DNA from: Crocinitomicaceae bacterium
Lineage (GTDB): Bacteria > Bacteroidota > Bacteroidia > Flavobacteriales_D > Crocinitomicaceae
NCBI GenBank assembly: GCA_022447665.1
Contig: JAKVAQ010000018.1
Location: 57,780-121,779 of the forward strand
DNA length: 64,000 nt
Direction: 5' to 3'
The position numbers and the translations under genes were made by a program. The notes under the pieces were generated by a model. It had not been told where the DNA came from and did not search any database. It saw only the letters and a program-made list of their open reading frames with translations. Shown here in pieces: positions 28,685 to 37,199 of the stretch (its first letter is position 1; every line of letters starts with the position of its first letter).

Positions 28685-29326
28685 TTAGAGTTTTAGTTCA
28701 ACATCAAAATCAAAACCGTGGTGGCTTCCTAATGTGGTTAATACATATCCTGCTTTGTTTGCATCAGTCTCTTCATTTATTAGATTTAATGCAATTCTTG
28801 AATTTTCTTCATCTAAATGACTAAATGGTTCGTCAAGAATTAATAATTCAAAAGGTTGAAGTAATGATCTAATTATTGCTACGCGTTGTTGTTGCCCCAA
28901 AGACATGGTCTTGCAGGTTTGATCTCTTTTATCACCAATCCCTAAAGTATCTAACATTTCCAACATACGCTCCTCGCTTCTATGATTGGTCAGGTTATTT
29001 TTGAGTTGTAGATTTTCAAATGCAGTTAAATCGCCAAATAGCTGAAGATCCTGAAAAACAGCTGAAAGTTTCATCCTCCTCAATTCAATCCATTCATTCA
29101 AGTCGAATGATTTAATATCTTCACCGTCAATTTTAATCGTTCCCTCATAATCTTGACGAATCCCATATAACGTACTTGCAAAAGTTGACTTTCCCTTGCC
29201 ACTACTTGCATTAAGTAATGTTTTCTTGGAAGAATCTACCGTTGAGTTACTCTTCCAAACACTGTCTTTTCCATGCGGATACTCAGCTAATGGAAATGGT
29301 AAAACGCTATTTAATTCAATGATCAT
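28685..29326 (-). CDS. ABC transporter ATP-binding protein with modified Walker A
   Basis: A 213-residue nucleotide-binding subunit of the LolD/MacB/FtsE type, paired with the FtsX-like permease 3 bp downstream. The Walker A is ASSGKGKST (residues 40-48), where the first Gly of GxxGxGKST is Ala. The Q-loop lies in AVFQDLQLF, the signature is MSLGQQQR rather than LSGGQ, the Walker B LLILDEPFSHLD is intact, and the H-loop region TTLGSHHGF has candidate His residues. The catalytic Glu and Lys are present, so activity is likely. The divergence from consensus suggests a specialised or slow ATPase. Confidence 0.82.
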   Translation of the reverse strand: MIIELNSVLPFPLAEYPHGKDSVWKSNSTVDSSKKTLLNASSGKGKSTFASTLYGIRQDYEGTIKIDGEDIKSFDLNEWIELRRMKLSAVFQDLQLFGDLTAFENLQLKNNLTNHRSEERMLEMLDTLGIGDKRDQTCKTMSLGQQQRVAIIRSLLQPFELLILDEPFSHLDEENSRIALNLINEETDANKAGYVLTTLGSHHGFDFDVELKL

Positions 29327-29378
29327 ATTTAATTTCCTTTGATTAAACTAAAATCAAATTCTTTGCCACTTCTATTAA

Positions 29379-29831
29379 TTATTGATTTTCAGGAGATTTT
29401 AACATTTCATCATGTGGTATTCCGTCTTCTAAATAACTCTTTCCGGTACTCACATACCCATGCTTTTCATAGAATCCCATTAAATGACTTTGGGCAGAAA
29501 GACGGATACCTTGTTCGGGCCATGTCTCATCGCAATAGTCGTTCGCGGCTTTCACCATGAGATGTCCAAGTTTTAAATGTCTAGAATCTTCTCTAGAGGC
29601 CACCCTTCCAATAGCGGGCTCTTGATATACAATACCAGGTTTAAGAATTCTTACTACACCTAATAACTTCTGATCTTGCTTTGCCATTAAATGGTAGGCG
29701 TCTTGATCTAAGTTGTCAAGGTCAAGATAAGGGCAGTCCTGCTCAACAACGAATACGGCACATCTGAGTTGTAATATTGAATAAAGCTCATCAATATTCA
29801 ATTGAGAATAATGTTTAATTTGTATTTCCAT
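29379..29831 (-). CDS. elaA: GNAT acetyltransferase, ElaA family
   Basis: A 150-residue N-acetyltransferase. LYSILQLRCAVFVVEQDCPY is the ElaA-family N-terminal signature, and PAIGRVASREDSRHLKLGH contains the acetyl-CoA pyrophosphate-binding loop. The target is not known. It lies 52 bp upstream of the ABC pair on the same strand and is divergent from the HD-hydrolase gene, with 45 bp between start codons. Confidence 0.85.
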   Translation of the reverse strand: MEIQIKHYSQLNIDELYSILQLRCAVFVVEQDCPYLDLDNLDQDAYHLMAKQDQKLLGVVRILKPGIVYQEPAIGRVASREDSRHLKLGHLMVKAANDYCDETWPEQGIRLSAQSHLMGFYEKHGYVSTGKSYLEDGIPHDEMLKSPENQ

Positions 29832-29876
29832 TAAATGGGTATAAAAATAGGATTTAAACTACGAGAGAAGTAAAGA

Positions 29877-30515
29877 ATGATTGAAAAAGTAGCGAAGCAA
29901 ATAAAGGAAGAGTTTTTTGGAGAAGGAACTGGTCATGATTGGTATCATATAGAGCGAGTTTGGAAAACCACACGCCATATTGCGAAGGAAGAAGCGGCTA
30001 ACTCAGAAATCGCAGAGTTAGGAGCTTTGTTGCATGATATTGCAGATCATAAATTTCATGATAATGCAGAAGAATTGGCCAGTACAAAAACAATTGAATT
30101 ATTGACCGATTGCGGATATTCTCAAGATATTATAAATGAGGTAGTACACATAGTTCAGAATTGTTCATTTAAAGGGGGGATAGGAGATAATAAAATGCGC
30201 TCTTTAGAAGGTTTAATTGTTCAGGACGCCGATCGTCTTGATGCGATAGGAGCTATTGGTATTGCTAGAACATTTGCCTATGGTGGAAAAAAAGGAAATA
30301 TGATATATGATCCGCTGGTGAAACCACAGGAATATAAAGATGCAGAAGACTACAAAAATTCGAAAGGCCATACAATTAATCATTTTTATGAAAAACTGTT
30401 AAAACTTAAGGACCTCATGAACACGGTCACGGGTAAACAGATAGCAACCTCAAGACACCAGTATTTAGAGGGGTTTTTGGAGCAATTTTATAAAGAGTGG
30501 AATTCCAGTTATTAA
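29877..30515 (+). CDS. HD-domain phosphohydrolase
   Basis: A 212-residue cytoplasmic protein of the YedJ/YpgQ-like HD family. The metal ligands are visible: HDWYHIERVW (first His), LLHDIADHKFHD (HD pair) and QDADRLDAIGAIGIAR (last Asp). Relatives hydrolyse nucleotides or phosphate esters in a metal-dependent manner; the substrate is not assigned. It stands alone. Confidence 0.83.
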   Translation: MIEKVAKQIKEEFFGEGTGHDWYHIERVWKTTRHIAKEEAANSEIAELGALLHDIADHKFHDNAEELASTKTIELLTDCGYSQDIINEVVHIVQNCSFKGGIGDNKMRSLEGLIVQDADRLDAIGAIGIARTFAYGGKKGNMIYDPLVKPQEYKDAEDYKNSKGHTINHFYEKLLKLKDLMNTVTGKQIATSRHQYLEGFLEQFYKEWNSSY

Positions 30516-30539
30516 CGGTTTGTATTGAATATAATCTGC

Positions 30540-30570
30540 TTGGTGGGTAGATTAATTATAATTAACTTCG
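30540..30570 (+). promoter_or_regulatory. Candidate promoter for the type IX-secreted protein gene
   Basis: TTG (30540-30542), a 20-bp spacer and TAACTTCG (30563-30570) fit the Bacteroidota pattern with one mismatch. The predicted start site is about 15 bp before the ATG at 30592. Confidence 0.42.
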
Positions 30571-30591
30571 CCGAAACTAAAATTTAACAAT

Positions 30592-31317
30592 ATGAAAAAA
30601 ATTTACACTTTTTTATTTTCGCTACTCCTAGCAGCTGGAGCATTTGCTCAACCAAATGTATCAGTAACTTTAGATAATTACACCTCTAGTGAAGCTACCT
30701 CTGACGATCCTTTGGATTTAAGTTTTGTCATAACAAATGAAGGTTCTACTGCTATTCCAATGGGAGATTCTCTTTATTACGCGATTAGAATTGGGTCTCA
30801 ATTATACTCTTTAATTGATTTAGCTCCAATGACTGTTACTTATTCGATTCTTGATGCTGAGTTACCTGCTGGAGGTTCAGCAGGTGTAACTGCTCCAACT
30901 ATCACTATGGATTGGTTATTCGACGAATTTGGAGGAACAAACGGTTTAGTTTGTGTTAGAGTTGGGGTTGGATTCAACTCAATGGCTCTAGATGCTGCTA
31001 ATGATAGTGACTACTCTGATAACGAAATTTGTGTTGATTACACAGTTACTGCTGTTACTGGAATCGGAGAAGAAGATTTATCGCAAATCAGTGTTTACCC
31101 GAATCCTGCAGTAGACGTAATTAACTTTAATCTTGCTGGAAACACAATTGAAACAATCAATGTAATGGATGTTTCTGGTCGTGTAGTTGACGTGATTAAC
31201 GTAAATGAGTCTATTGAAGTTCTTGATGTTAACAATTACGAAAGTGGAATTTATTACTACCAATTAGTTAAAAACGGAGAAGTAGTTAAAACTGATAAGT
31301 TTATCGTTACTAAGTAA
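30592..31317 (+). CDS. Secreted protein with type IX secretion C-terminal sorting domain
   Basis: A 241-residue protein with signal peptide KIYTFLFSLLLAAGAFAQ, a central beta-rich CARDB/Ig-like domain (NVSVTLDNYTSSEATSDDPL onward) and a Por-secretion-type C-terminal domain starting ISVYPNPAVDVINFNL and ending VKTDKFIVTK. Family knowledge says the C-terminal domain directs export through the type IX system and is then cleaved. The codon choice is regular and the gene is followed by a strong terminator, suggesting an abundant single-gene transcript. The function is unknown. Confidence 0.85.
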   Translation: MKKIYTFLFSLLLAAGAFAQPNVSVTLDNYTSSEATSDDPLDLSFVITNEGSTAIPMGDSLYYAIRIGSQLYSLIDLAPMTVTYSILDAELPAGGSAGVTAPTITMDWLFDEFGGTNGLVCVRVGVGFNSMALDAANDSDYSDNEICVDYTVTAVTGIGEEDLSQISVYPNPAVDVINFNLAGNTIETINVMDVSGRVVDVINVNESIEVLDVNNYESGIYYYQLVKNGEVVKTDKFIVTK

Positions 31318-31340
31318 TTATTATATCACAATAATTAGTG

Positions 31341-31371
31341 AGCCTTGGCGTTAGTTCGCCAAGGCTTTTTT
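31341..31371 (+). terminator. Strong rho-independent terminator
   Basis: AGCCTTGGCG and CGCCAAGGCT form a perfect 10-bp stem with a 6-nt loop, followed by a run of T. It ends the secreted-protein gene and lies 14 bp before the next start codon. Confidence 0.9.
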
Positions 31372-31384
31372 ATTTTTATCCACT

Positions 31385-31987
31385 ATGAGAATAATCCTCA
31401 CAATCCTTTGCTTATCATTTTTAACTGCGTATGCCCAAGAGGGAGTGCAGTTTGGCTTTAAGGTAGGTGGTGGTTATAAATTAAATACGCATAGAAATAA
31501 AGCTACCACACTGCGTTCTGCAGATAACGGATATGGTTTTACTTTCGGTATACCCGTAAAAAAGTGGTTGGATGAGTATTCCTCTCTAGATTTTGGTATT
31601 GAATATGAATACACGGCATTTGATCAGTATGCTGCAGGTCAACTACAGTCAAGCAGAAGAATTCAAGCCATAGGTATTCCTTTAATGTATAATTCAAATT
31701 TATTTGGAGATTGGTATTGGCAAGCTGGAGGAGGATTGAATTTTCATGCGTTAGTTCAAAGCTGGGTACTAGGATTTAAGACAAATGATAATGATTTAGC
31801 AAAGAGAATTCAACCATATATTGGACTCGGAGCTTCTTATCATATGGACCGAGGAGATCATCTTTTTGAGTTCGGATTGCAGTCAAGGTTTTTCCCAATA
31901 GACCTTTGGCAAGAAGAAACTACATTCTTTCAAGTAGCCACTAGCAAATTACTTATCTTCGATTTTGTGTTGAAATTTTATCTCTAG
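31385..31987 (+). CDS. Small outer-membrane beta-barrel protein
   Basis: A 200-residue protein with signal peptide ILTILCLSFLTAYAQ and amphipathic strands throughout (VQFGFKVGGGYKLN, YIGLGASYHMD, LFEFGLQSRFF), ending in an aromatic residue-rich strand IFDFVLKFYL as expected for a barrel substrate of BamA. It resembles the outer-membrane beta-barrel/porin-family-like proteins of Bacteroidota. No specific role can be given. Confidence 0.72.
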   Translation: MRIILTILCLSFLTAYAQEGVQFGFKVGGGYKLNTHRNKATTLRSADNGYGFTFGIPVKKWLDEYSSLDFGIEYEYTAFDQYAAGQLQSSRRIQAIGIPLMYNSNLFGDWYWQAGGGLNFHALVQSWVLGFKTNDNDLAKRIQPYIGLGASYHMDRGDHLFEFGLQSRFFPIDLWQEETTFFQVATSKLLIFDFVLKFYL

Positions 31988-31991
31988 ACAA

Positions 31992-32023
31992 TTTCACTCT
32001 ATTAATCTCTTCCCTTAACTTCG
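31992..32023 (+). promoter_or_regulatory. Candidate promoter for the OmpA-family gene
   Basis: TTTC at 31992-31995 and TAACTTCG at 32016-32023, with a 20-bp spacer. The same TAACTTCG hexamer-like core appears upstream of the gene at 30592. Confidence 0.35.
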
Positions 32024-32073
32024 TAATAAATTAGGAATGGTTTTTGAAACTGTCCTAGTAACAATACACCAAA

Positions 32074-34149
32074 ATGATCAAGTACCTACTGAGCGCTACT
32101 TTATTTGTAGCAGCAATTTCAAACGTTTACGCACAGGACGATGAAGTTGATGAATCATGTGATGAGCCTGGTAAAAAAGTAATGAAACTTATTGACAATG
32201 CCGAGAACGATAAGTATTCGGAGATGGAGCAAACAAAGTTTTATACTGATGCGCTTGAAATGGCTCCTGAGAATGCATTCGTTTATTACTCATTTGCAAA
32301 TTTCAATTACGATAGAGCACAGAGAATAGCCGACAATTATTCTCAAGGAAGAGCTAACTATGCCCAACTTTCCAAAGCTTATGAAGGTGCAGCAACGACC
32401 TACAAAAACGTAATTCAATATTGTCCAGGGTTTCACTCGGATCCATATTATAAATTAGGGTTGATTTACTATACACTGGGTGACAAGGGCCAAGCAGCGA
32501 AGTACTTCAAAGAGTTTTTAGCTTTTGATGAAAAAGATCCCAATGCTTATGGTCCAGATTATAACATGAATAAAAAGGATGTGGAGGCTATTCTCCCTGA
32601 AATGGAGTGGTTTGATCAGTTTTATAATAATCCAGTACCCTTTATAGCGACTCAAGTAAAAAATGTGAGCTCACCTAAAGATGAGTATTTACCTATGATA
32701 TCACCTGATAACGAGCTTATTTTCTACACAAGAAAAGGAAAGTCAGATAATCCCAGTGGTATTATAAATCCAGTCGTAGAGATGTTTAGTGTTTCTCTCA
32801 GAAAATCAATTAAAGAGGATTTTAATTCAGGACATCCGTTAGAAGCTCCGTTCAATACTGGTGAGTTCTCCAACTATGGTGGAGTATCTTTATCCTTGGA
32901 TAATAAAGAAATGTTCATTTGTGCTTGCGAGCAGGTATCTTATCAAGAGCACGCCAATTGTGATTTATATGTAACTAAATTTGAACGATCTGGTGAAGGT
33001 GGTAATGATTTTACTTGGTCTCCACTCGAAAATTTAGGTCCAGCGATTAATACACCAGATGGTTGGGAGGCACAACCAACACTTTCAGCTGATGGCCATA
33101 CATTATATTTTGCAAGTTGGAGAGAAGGATCTCAATTAACAGATATTTATTATTCAACAAGAGGAGATGATGGAGCCTGGAGCCAGGCAAAGCCAGTTCC
33201 TGGTAGTATTAATTCAGCAGGACATGATAAAGCACCATTCTTACATCAGGACAGCGAAACAATGTATTTTGTATCGGATTGTAGTGAAGAAAGATTAGGT
33301 GCTGGGGGAAGCGATATCTTTTACTCAAGAGCTGACGAAAATGGAAATTGGAATGAAGTTAAGAATATTGGATACCCGATTAATACTGAGGGAAATGAAG
33401 TGGGAATGGTAGTTTCAACAGATGGTAAATTAGCTTATTTTACTTCAAGAAATCAAAATTCAATGGGCTTTGATATTTATAGCTTTGAATTATATGAAGA
33501 AGCAAGGCCTCAAACAGTAACACTGATTAAAGGAGAAGTTACAGATGATCAGGGAGAGCCAGTCAAGGATGCGACTGTTGAAATAGCATACAAAGAAAGT
33601 GGGGAGAGTGTAGAGGTAAGCGTTAACGGGGATGATGGAAAGTTTGCAGCAATCGTTAAAACCGATGAGCCTCAAGATGTAATGGTTGTCATGAAGAAAG
33701 AGGGATATTCATTCGACACACAACTGATTACAGAGGAAGAATTAAAGGAGAATGATGAGCCCGTAATAAAAGGAGTAGAAATGGAAATAGGGACAATCGA
33801 AGAGGGTAAGACATTTACAATTGATGATATTTTGTATGCAACTAGTTCTTACGAGCTTTCAAGTGACTCTAAGTTTATTTTAGATCAGTTTGTTACGTTC
33901 TTAAATGAAAATCCTACCGTTGAAGTGACAATTCAAGGTCATACTGATGATAAAGGTGATGCTGCTGAAAACCTAACACTCAGCAAAAACAGGGCTAAGG
34001 GTGTACTTGATTACTTGGTTTCAAAAGGAGTTTCAGCTTCAAGACTCAATAGTGAAGGATATGGGGAAACTCGTCCTAAATTCAAAAATGATTCTGAAGT
34101 TAATCGAGCAAAAAACAGAAGAACTGACTTTAAGATCACTTCAGTTTAA
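32074..34149 (+). CDS. OmpA-family protein with TPR, PD40 propeller and carboxypeptidase-regulatory domains
   Basis: A 691-residue exported protein (signal peptide to about residue 20). Order: TPR-like helices (30-170), a WD40-like PD40 beta-propeller (about 190-480; repeats such as PTLSADGHTLYFAS and GMVVSTDGKLAYFTS), a CarboxypepD_reg-like domain (VTLIKGEVTDDQGEPVKDAT, about 485-560), and an OmpA peptidoglycan-binding domain (VTIQGHTDDKGD ... ENLTLSKNRAKGVLDYL) to the end. The architecture matches the periplasmic PorE-like proteins associated with the type IX system in Bacteroidota, but several paralogues exist per genome and this one cannot be named. It lies 4 bp upstream of prmC. Confidence 0.83.
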   Translation: MIKYLLSATLFVAAISNVYAQDDEVDESCDEPGKKVMKLIDNAENDKYSEMEQTKFYTDALEMAPENAFVYYSFANFNYDRAQRIADNYSQGRANYAQLSKAYEGAATTYKNVIQYCPGFHSDPYYKLGLIYYTLGDKGQAAKYFKEFLAFDEKDPNAYGPDYNMNKKDVEAILPEMEWFDQFYNNPVPFIATQVKNVSSPKDEYLPMISPDNELIFYTRKGKSDNPSGIINPVVEMFSVSLRKSIKEDFNSGHPLEAPFNTGEFSNYGGVSLSLDNKEMFICACEQVSYQEHANCDLYVTKFERSGEGGNDFTWSPLENLGPAINTPDGWEAQPTLSADGHTLYFASWREGSQLTDIYYSTRGDDGAWSQAKPVPGSINSAGHDKAPFLHQDSETMYFVSDCSEERLGAGGSDIFYSRADENGNWNEVKNIGYPINTEGNEVGMVVSTDGKLAYFTSRNQNSMGFDIYSFELYEEARPQTVTLIKGEVTDDQGEPVKDATVEIAYKESGESVEVSVNGDDGKFAAIVKTDEPQDVMVVMKKEGYSFDTQLITEEELKENDEPVIKGVEMEIGTIEEGKTFTIDDILYATSSYELSSDSKFILDQFVTFLNENPTVEVTIQGHTDDKGDAAENLTLSKNRAKGVLDYLVSKGVSASRLNSEGYGETRPKFKNDSEVNRAKNRRTDFKITSV

Positions 34150-34153
34150 TTAG

Positions 34154-35005
34154 ATGTTTCTAAGTTCTAATAAACTTTCTGAGCTCCGTATTTACTTTCT
34201 TGAACAGCTCGAAGGTATTTATCCTGAAAGAGAGATTAATAACATTTTCTTTCTAATTAATGATGTGAAATATGGGCGTTCTAAATTTGAGTCATCCGGT
34301 GATTCTATTCGAATTTCTGAATCTGAGATTTTGTTCTGGAACACTGCGCTGAAGCGTTTGAAGAAAAATGAACCGGTACAATATATATTAGGAAAAACAG
34401 ATTTTCATAATGTAGAAATATTTGTTTCTTCTGCAACATTAATTCCTAGGCCTGAAACGGAAGAGCTGGTTGAACTTATTTTGAATACTGTGGAAGTGAA
34501 TAATGCAAAGTGCATTGACCTTGGTACAGGTTCAGCTTGTATCCCTATAGCTTTGAAAAAGGCTAGGGACAGCTGGAGTATTAAAGGAATAGATATTTCA
34601 GAGGATGCTTTAAGGTTTGCAAGGAACTCAGCTATTTTGAACAAGGTGGAGGTTGATTTTCAATGTGAGGACATCTTCGAGTTAAATCTAGATGAGAAAT
34701 ACGACGTGATCGTGAGCAATCCTCCATATATTCCGATTTCTGAAAAGGATAAAATGAGGAAAAACGTTTATGAATTTGAGCCTGACATTGCCTTGTTTGT
34801 TCCTGAAAATGATCCGTTGCTTTTTTATGAGGCTATTGTAGGATTGGCAATTGCAACATTAAAGGAAACAGGGTATCTATTTTTTGAAATCCATGAAGAC
34901 CTTTCAAATCATGTAGTGGCTTTACTTAAAGAGAATGATTTTTCTAGGGTGGAGGTTAGGCAAGATCTACAAGGTAAAAACCGAATGGTTTTGGCGAGAC
35001 GTTAA
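34154..35005 (+). CDS. prmC: Peptide chain release factor N5-glutamine methyltransferase
   Basis: Methylates the GGQ glutamine of release factors RF1/RF2 using S-adenosylmethionine. The 283 residues include an N-terminal helical domain, the methyltransferase core with LIPRPETEELVE, CIDLGTGSACIPIAL (SAM-binding motif I), and the hallmark NPPYIP. It follows the OmpA-family gene after 4 bp and ends just before a terminator shared with the convergent rpsA. Confidence 0.93.
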   Translation: MFLSSNKLSELRIYFLEQLEGIYPEREINNIFFLINDVKYGRSKFESSGDSIRISESEILFWNTALKRLKKNEPVQYILGKTDFHNVEIFVSSATLIPRPETEELVELILNTVEVNNAKCIDLGTGSACIPIALKKARDSWSIKGIDISEDALRFARNSAILNKVEVDFQCEDIFELNLDEKYDVIVSNPPYIPISEKDKMRKNVYEFEPDIALFVPENDPLLFYEAIVGLAIATLKETGYLFFEIHEDLSNHVVALLKENDFSRVEVRQDLQGKNRMVLARR

Positions 35006-35014
35006 ACAAAAAAA

Positions 35015-35034
35015 GCCTCGCATTTTTGCGAGGC
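35015..35034 (-). terminator. Terminator between prmC and rpsA
   Basis: GCCTCGC pairs with GCGAGGC around an ATTTTT loop. On the minus strand it is followed by seven T residues, so it mainly terminates rpsA, and it gives weaker termination for prmC. Confidence 0.8.
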
Positions 35035-35058
35035 CTTCTTCAGTATATTTAAAAGAGA

Positions 35059-36981
35059 TTACTCTCCTTTTTCCATTTCAGATTTTAACGAAGCTAATGC
35101 ATCGATATCTCCTAATGTAGATTTCTCATTTGAACTGTTGTTCGATTGGATTGCCTTAGAAGATGAACCTTTCTTACCTCCTTTAGAACCAGAAGTAGTT
35201 TCGTGCTCAATTCCTTCTTCGAACAATCTTGTGTGCGAAACAACAATCTTACGAGCATCCTTGTTGAATTCAAGAACTACAAACTCAAGTTTTTCATCAA
35301 CTTTCGCTTGAGAACCATCTTCCTTACGAAGGTGCTTCTTAGGACAAATTCCTTCAACTCCCATTGGTAATGAAACGATAGCGGCTTTGTCTTTCTTTTC
35401 CTCTATAATTGTTCCTTCGTGCTTAGAGCCTTCAGTGAACGTAGTTTCAAATACATCCCAAGGGTTTTCTTCAAGTTGTTTGTGACCTAAAGCAATTCTT
35501 CTATTGTCTCTATCTAACTCAAGAACAACAACGTCCATTTTCTCTCCTACTTTGCAGAATTCAGATGGATGCTTGATTTTCTTTTGCCATGAAAGATCAG
35601 AGATGTGGATAAGACCATCAACACCTTCTTCTAATTCAACGAATACACCAAAGTTAGTGAAGTTACGTACAGTTGCAGAATGCTTAGAATCTACAGGGTA
35701 CTTAGTATCGATATCTGCCCATGGATCTGGCATTAATTGCTTAATACCTAAAGACATTTTTCTTTCTTCTCTATCTAATGTAAGTACAACAGCTTCTACT
35801 TTGTCTCCTACATTTAAGAAATCTTGCGCAGAACGTAAGTGTTGTGACCAGCTCATTTCTGAAACGTGGATCAATCCTTCAACTCCAGTTGCAATCTCAA
35901 CGAATGCACCGTAGTCAGCAAGAACAACAACTTTACCTTCAACTTTATCACCAACATTCATGTTTTCATCTAGTGAATCCCATGGATGAGAAGTTAATTG
36001 TTTTAGACCAAGTGCAATTCTCTTCTTCGAATCATCGAAGTCAAGGATAACAACATTGATTTTCTCATCAAGAGTAACAATTTCTTCAGGGTGATTAACA
36101 CGTCCCCAAGAAAGGTCAGTGATATGGATAAGACCATCAACACCACCAAGGTCAACGAATACACCGTATGAAGTAATGTTCTTAACAGTACCTTCAAGAA
36201 CTTGTCCTTTTTCAAGACCACTGATAATAGTTTTCTTTTGTTCTTCAAGTTCAGCCTCAATAAGCGCTTTATGCGATACAACAACGTTTTTAAACTCGTG
36301 GTTGATCTTAACAACTTTGAATTCCATGTTTTTACCAACGAATTGATCGTAATCTCTAATTGGCTTAACATCGATTTGTGAACCAGGTAAGAATGCTTCT
36401 AGACCAAATACGTCTACAATTAAACCACCTTTAGTTCTACACTTAACGAATCCAGTAATGATCTCACCTGTTTTAAGTGCGTCATTAACTTTATCCCAAG
36501 CATTGTGCATTCTAGCAGTTCTATGAGAAAGAACTAACTGTCCTGACTTATCTTCTAATGCTTCTACATAAACTTCAACTTCGTCTCCAACCTTTAATTC
36601 AGGGTTGTAACGAAATTCGTTTAAAGCGATAACACCTTCTGATTTATAATTAACGTTAATTACTACTTCTCTTTCAGTAATTGCGATAACGGTACCGTTC
36701 ATTACTTCTTTCTCAGCAATTGAATTAAGAGTTTTATCATAGATTTCTCCTAATTCAGCTACTTCTGCAGCAGTTAAACCTTCGTTTTCATAAGCTTCCC
36801 AATCAAAGTCTTCTACAGATACTTGTACAGGAGCAGCAGTTTCTTCGTTAGCTTCTTCAACTGTCTCTTCTACAGTCGCTTCTGCCTCTTTAGTTTCTTT
36901 TTCTGCTTTCGTGGATTCTGAACCTGTTGATGTTTTTTTCTCTTCAGTTGGTTCTTCTGAAGCTTCGTTTTTCTTGGCCAT
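35059..36981 (-). CDS. rpsA: 30S ribosomal protein S1
   Basis: The mRNA-binding ribosomal protein, about 640 residues. After an acidic, low-complexity N-terminal extension (about 1-55, Glu/Thr/Ala-rich) come six S1 RNA-binding domains, several with the GLIHISDLSW / GLIHVSEMSW core. The ATG at 36981 is chosen; an in-frame TTG two codons earlier is less likely. The C-terminal tail is Ser/Lys-rich (GSKGGKKGSSSKAIQSNNSS). A long acidic N-terminal extension is common in Bacteroidota S1. Its leader carries a consensus promoter and two inverted repeats (see 36997-37089). Confidence 0.95.
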   Translation of the reverse strand: MAKKNEASEEPTEEKKTSTGSESTKAEKETKEAEATVEETVEEANEETAAPVQVSVEDFDWEAYENEGLTAAEVAELGEIYDKTLNSIAEKEVMNGTVIAITEREVVINVNYKSEGVIALNEFRYNPELKVGDEVEVYVEALEDKSGQLVLSHRTARMHNAWDKVNDALKTGEIITGFVKCRTKGGLIVDVFGLEAFLPGSQIDVKPIRDYDQFVGKNMEFKVVKINHEFKNVVVSHKALIEAELEEQKKTIISGLEKGQVLEGTVKNITSYGVFVDLGGVDGLIHITDLSWGRVNHPEEIVTLDEKINVVILDFDDSKKRIALGLKQLTSHPWDSLDENMNVGDKVEGKVVVLADYGAFVEIATGVEGLIHVSEMSWSQHLRSAQDFLNVGDKVEAVVLTLDREERKMSLGIKQLMPDPWADIDTKYPVDSKHSATVRNFTNFGVFVELEEGVDGLIHISDLSWQKKIKHPSEFCKVGEKMDVVVLELDRDNRRIALGHKQLEENPWDVFETTFTEGSKHEGTIIEEKKDKAAIVSLPMGVEGICPKKHLRKEDGSQAKVDEKLEFVVLEFNKDARKIVVSHTRLFEEGIEHETTSGSKGGKKGSSSKAIQSNNSSNEKSTLGDIDALASLKSEMEKGE

Positions 36982-36996
36982 AACCAAATCTTTGTA

Positions 36997-37047
36997 TCTC
37001 AGATTTCCCGGGCTCTGAGAGATGTTAACTTAGGAACCGGGTTTCCT
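36997..37047 (-). promoter_or_regulatory. rpsA 5' leader with two inverted repeats
   Basis: Between the predicted start site (about 37050) and the ATG (36981) the leader holds two hairpin-capable repeats: AGGAA/TTCCT (37032-37047) and TCTCAG/CTGAGA (36997-37020, 12-nt loop). They end 15 bp before the start codon. Autoregulation of S1 through its own leader is known in enterics; for this leader it is only an inference. Confidence 0.42.
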
Positions 37048-37058
37048 ATTCAGGGAGG

Positions 37059-37089
37059 CAAAGATAGGTCAAATTCAGAAAAAAACAAA
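37059..37089 (-). promoter_or_regulatory. rpsA promoter, full consensus match
   Basis: On the minus strand TTTG (37089-37086), a 19-bp spacer and TATCTTTG (37066-37059), the textbook Bacteroidota -33/-7 arrangement. It is expected to be strong. Confidence 0.72.
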
Positions 37090-37199
37090 AATCCGAGTAA
37101 ATATTTCGGAATCACTTGTTTCGAGATATTCAGAAATCTCTAAAATCTTATTATTTTTGATCTCTTTTTAAGACAAAACAAACATAACATATTTAAAGA

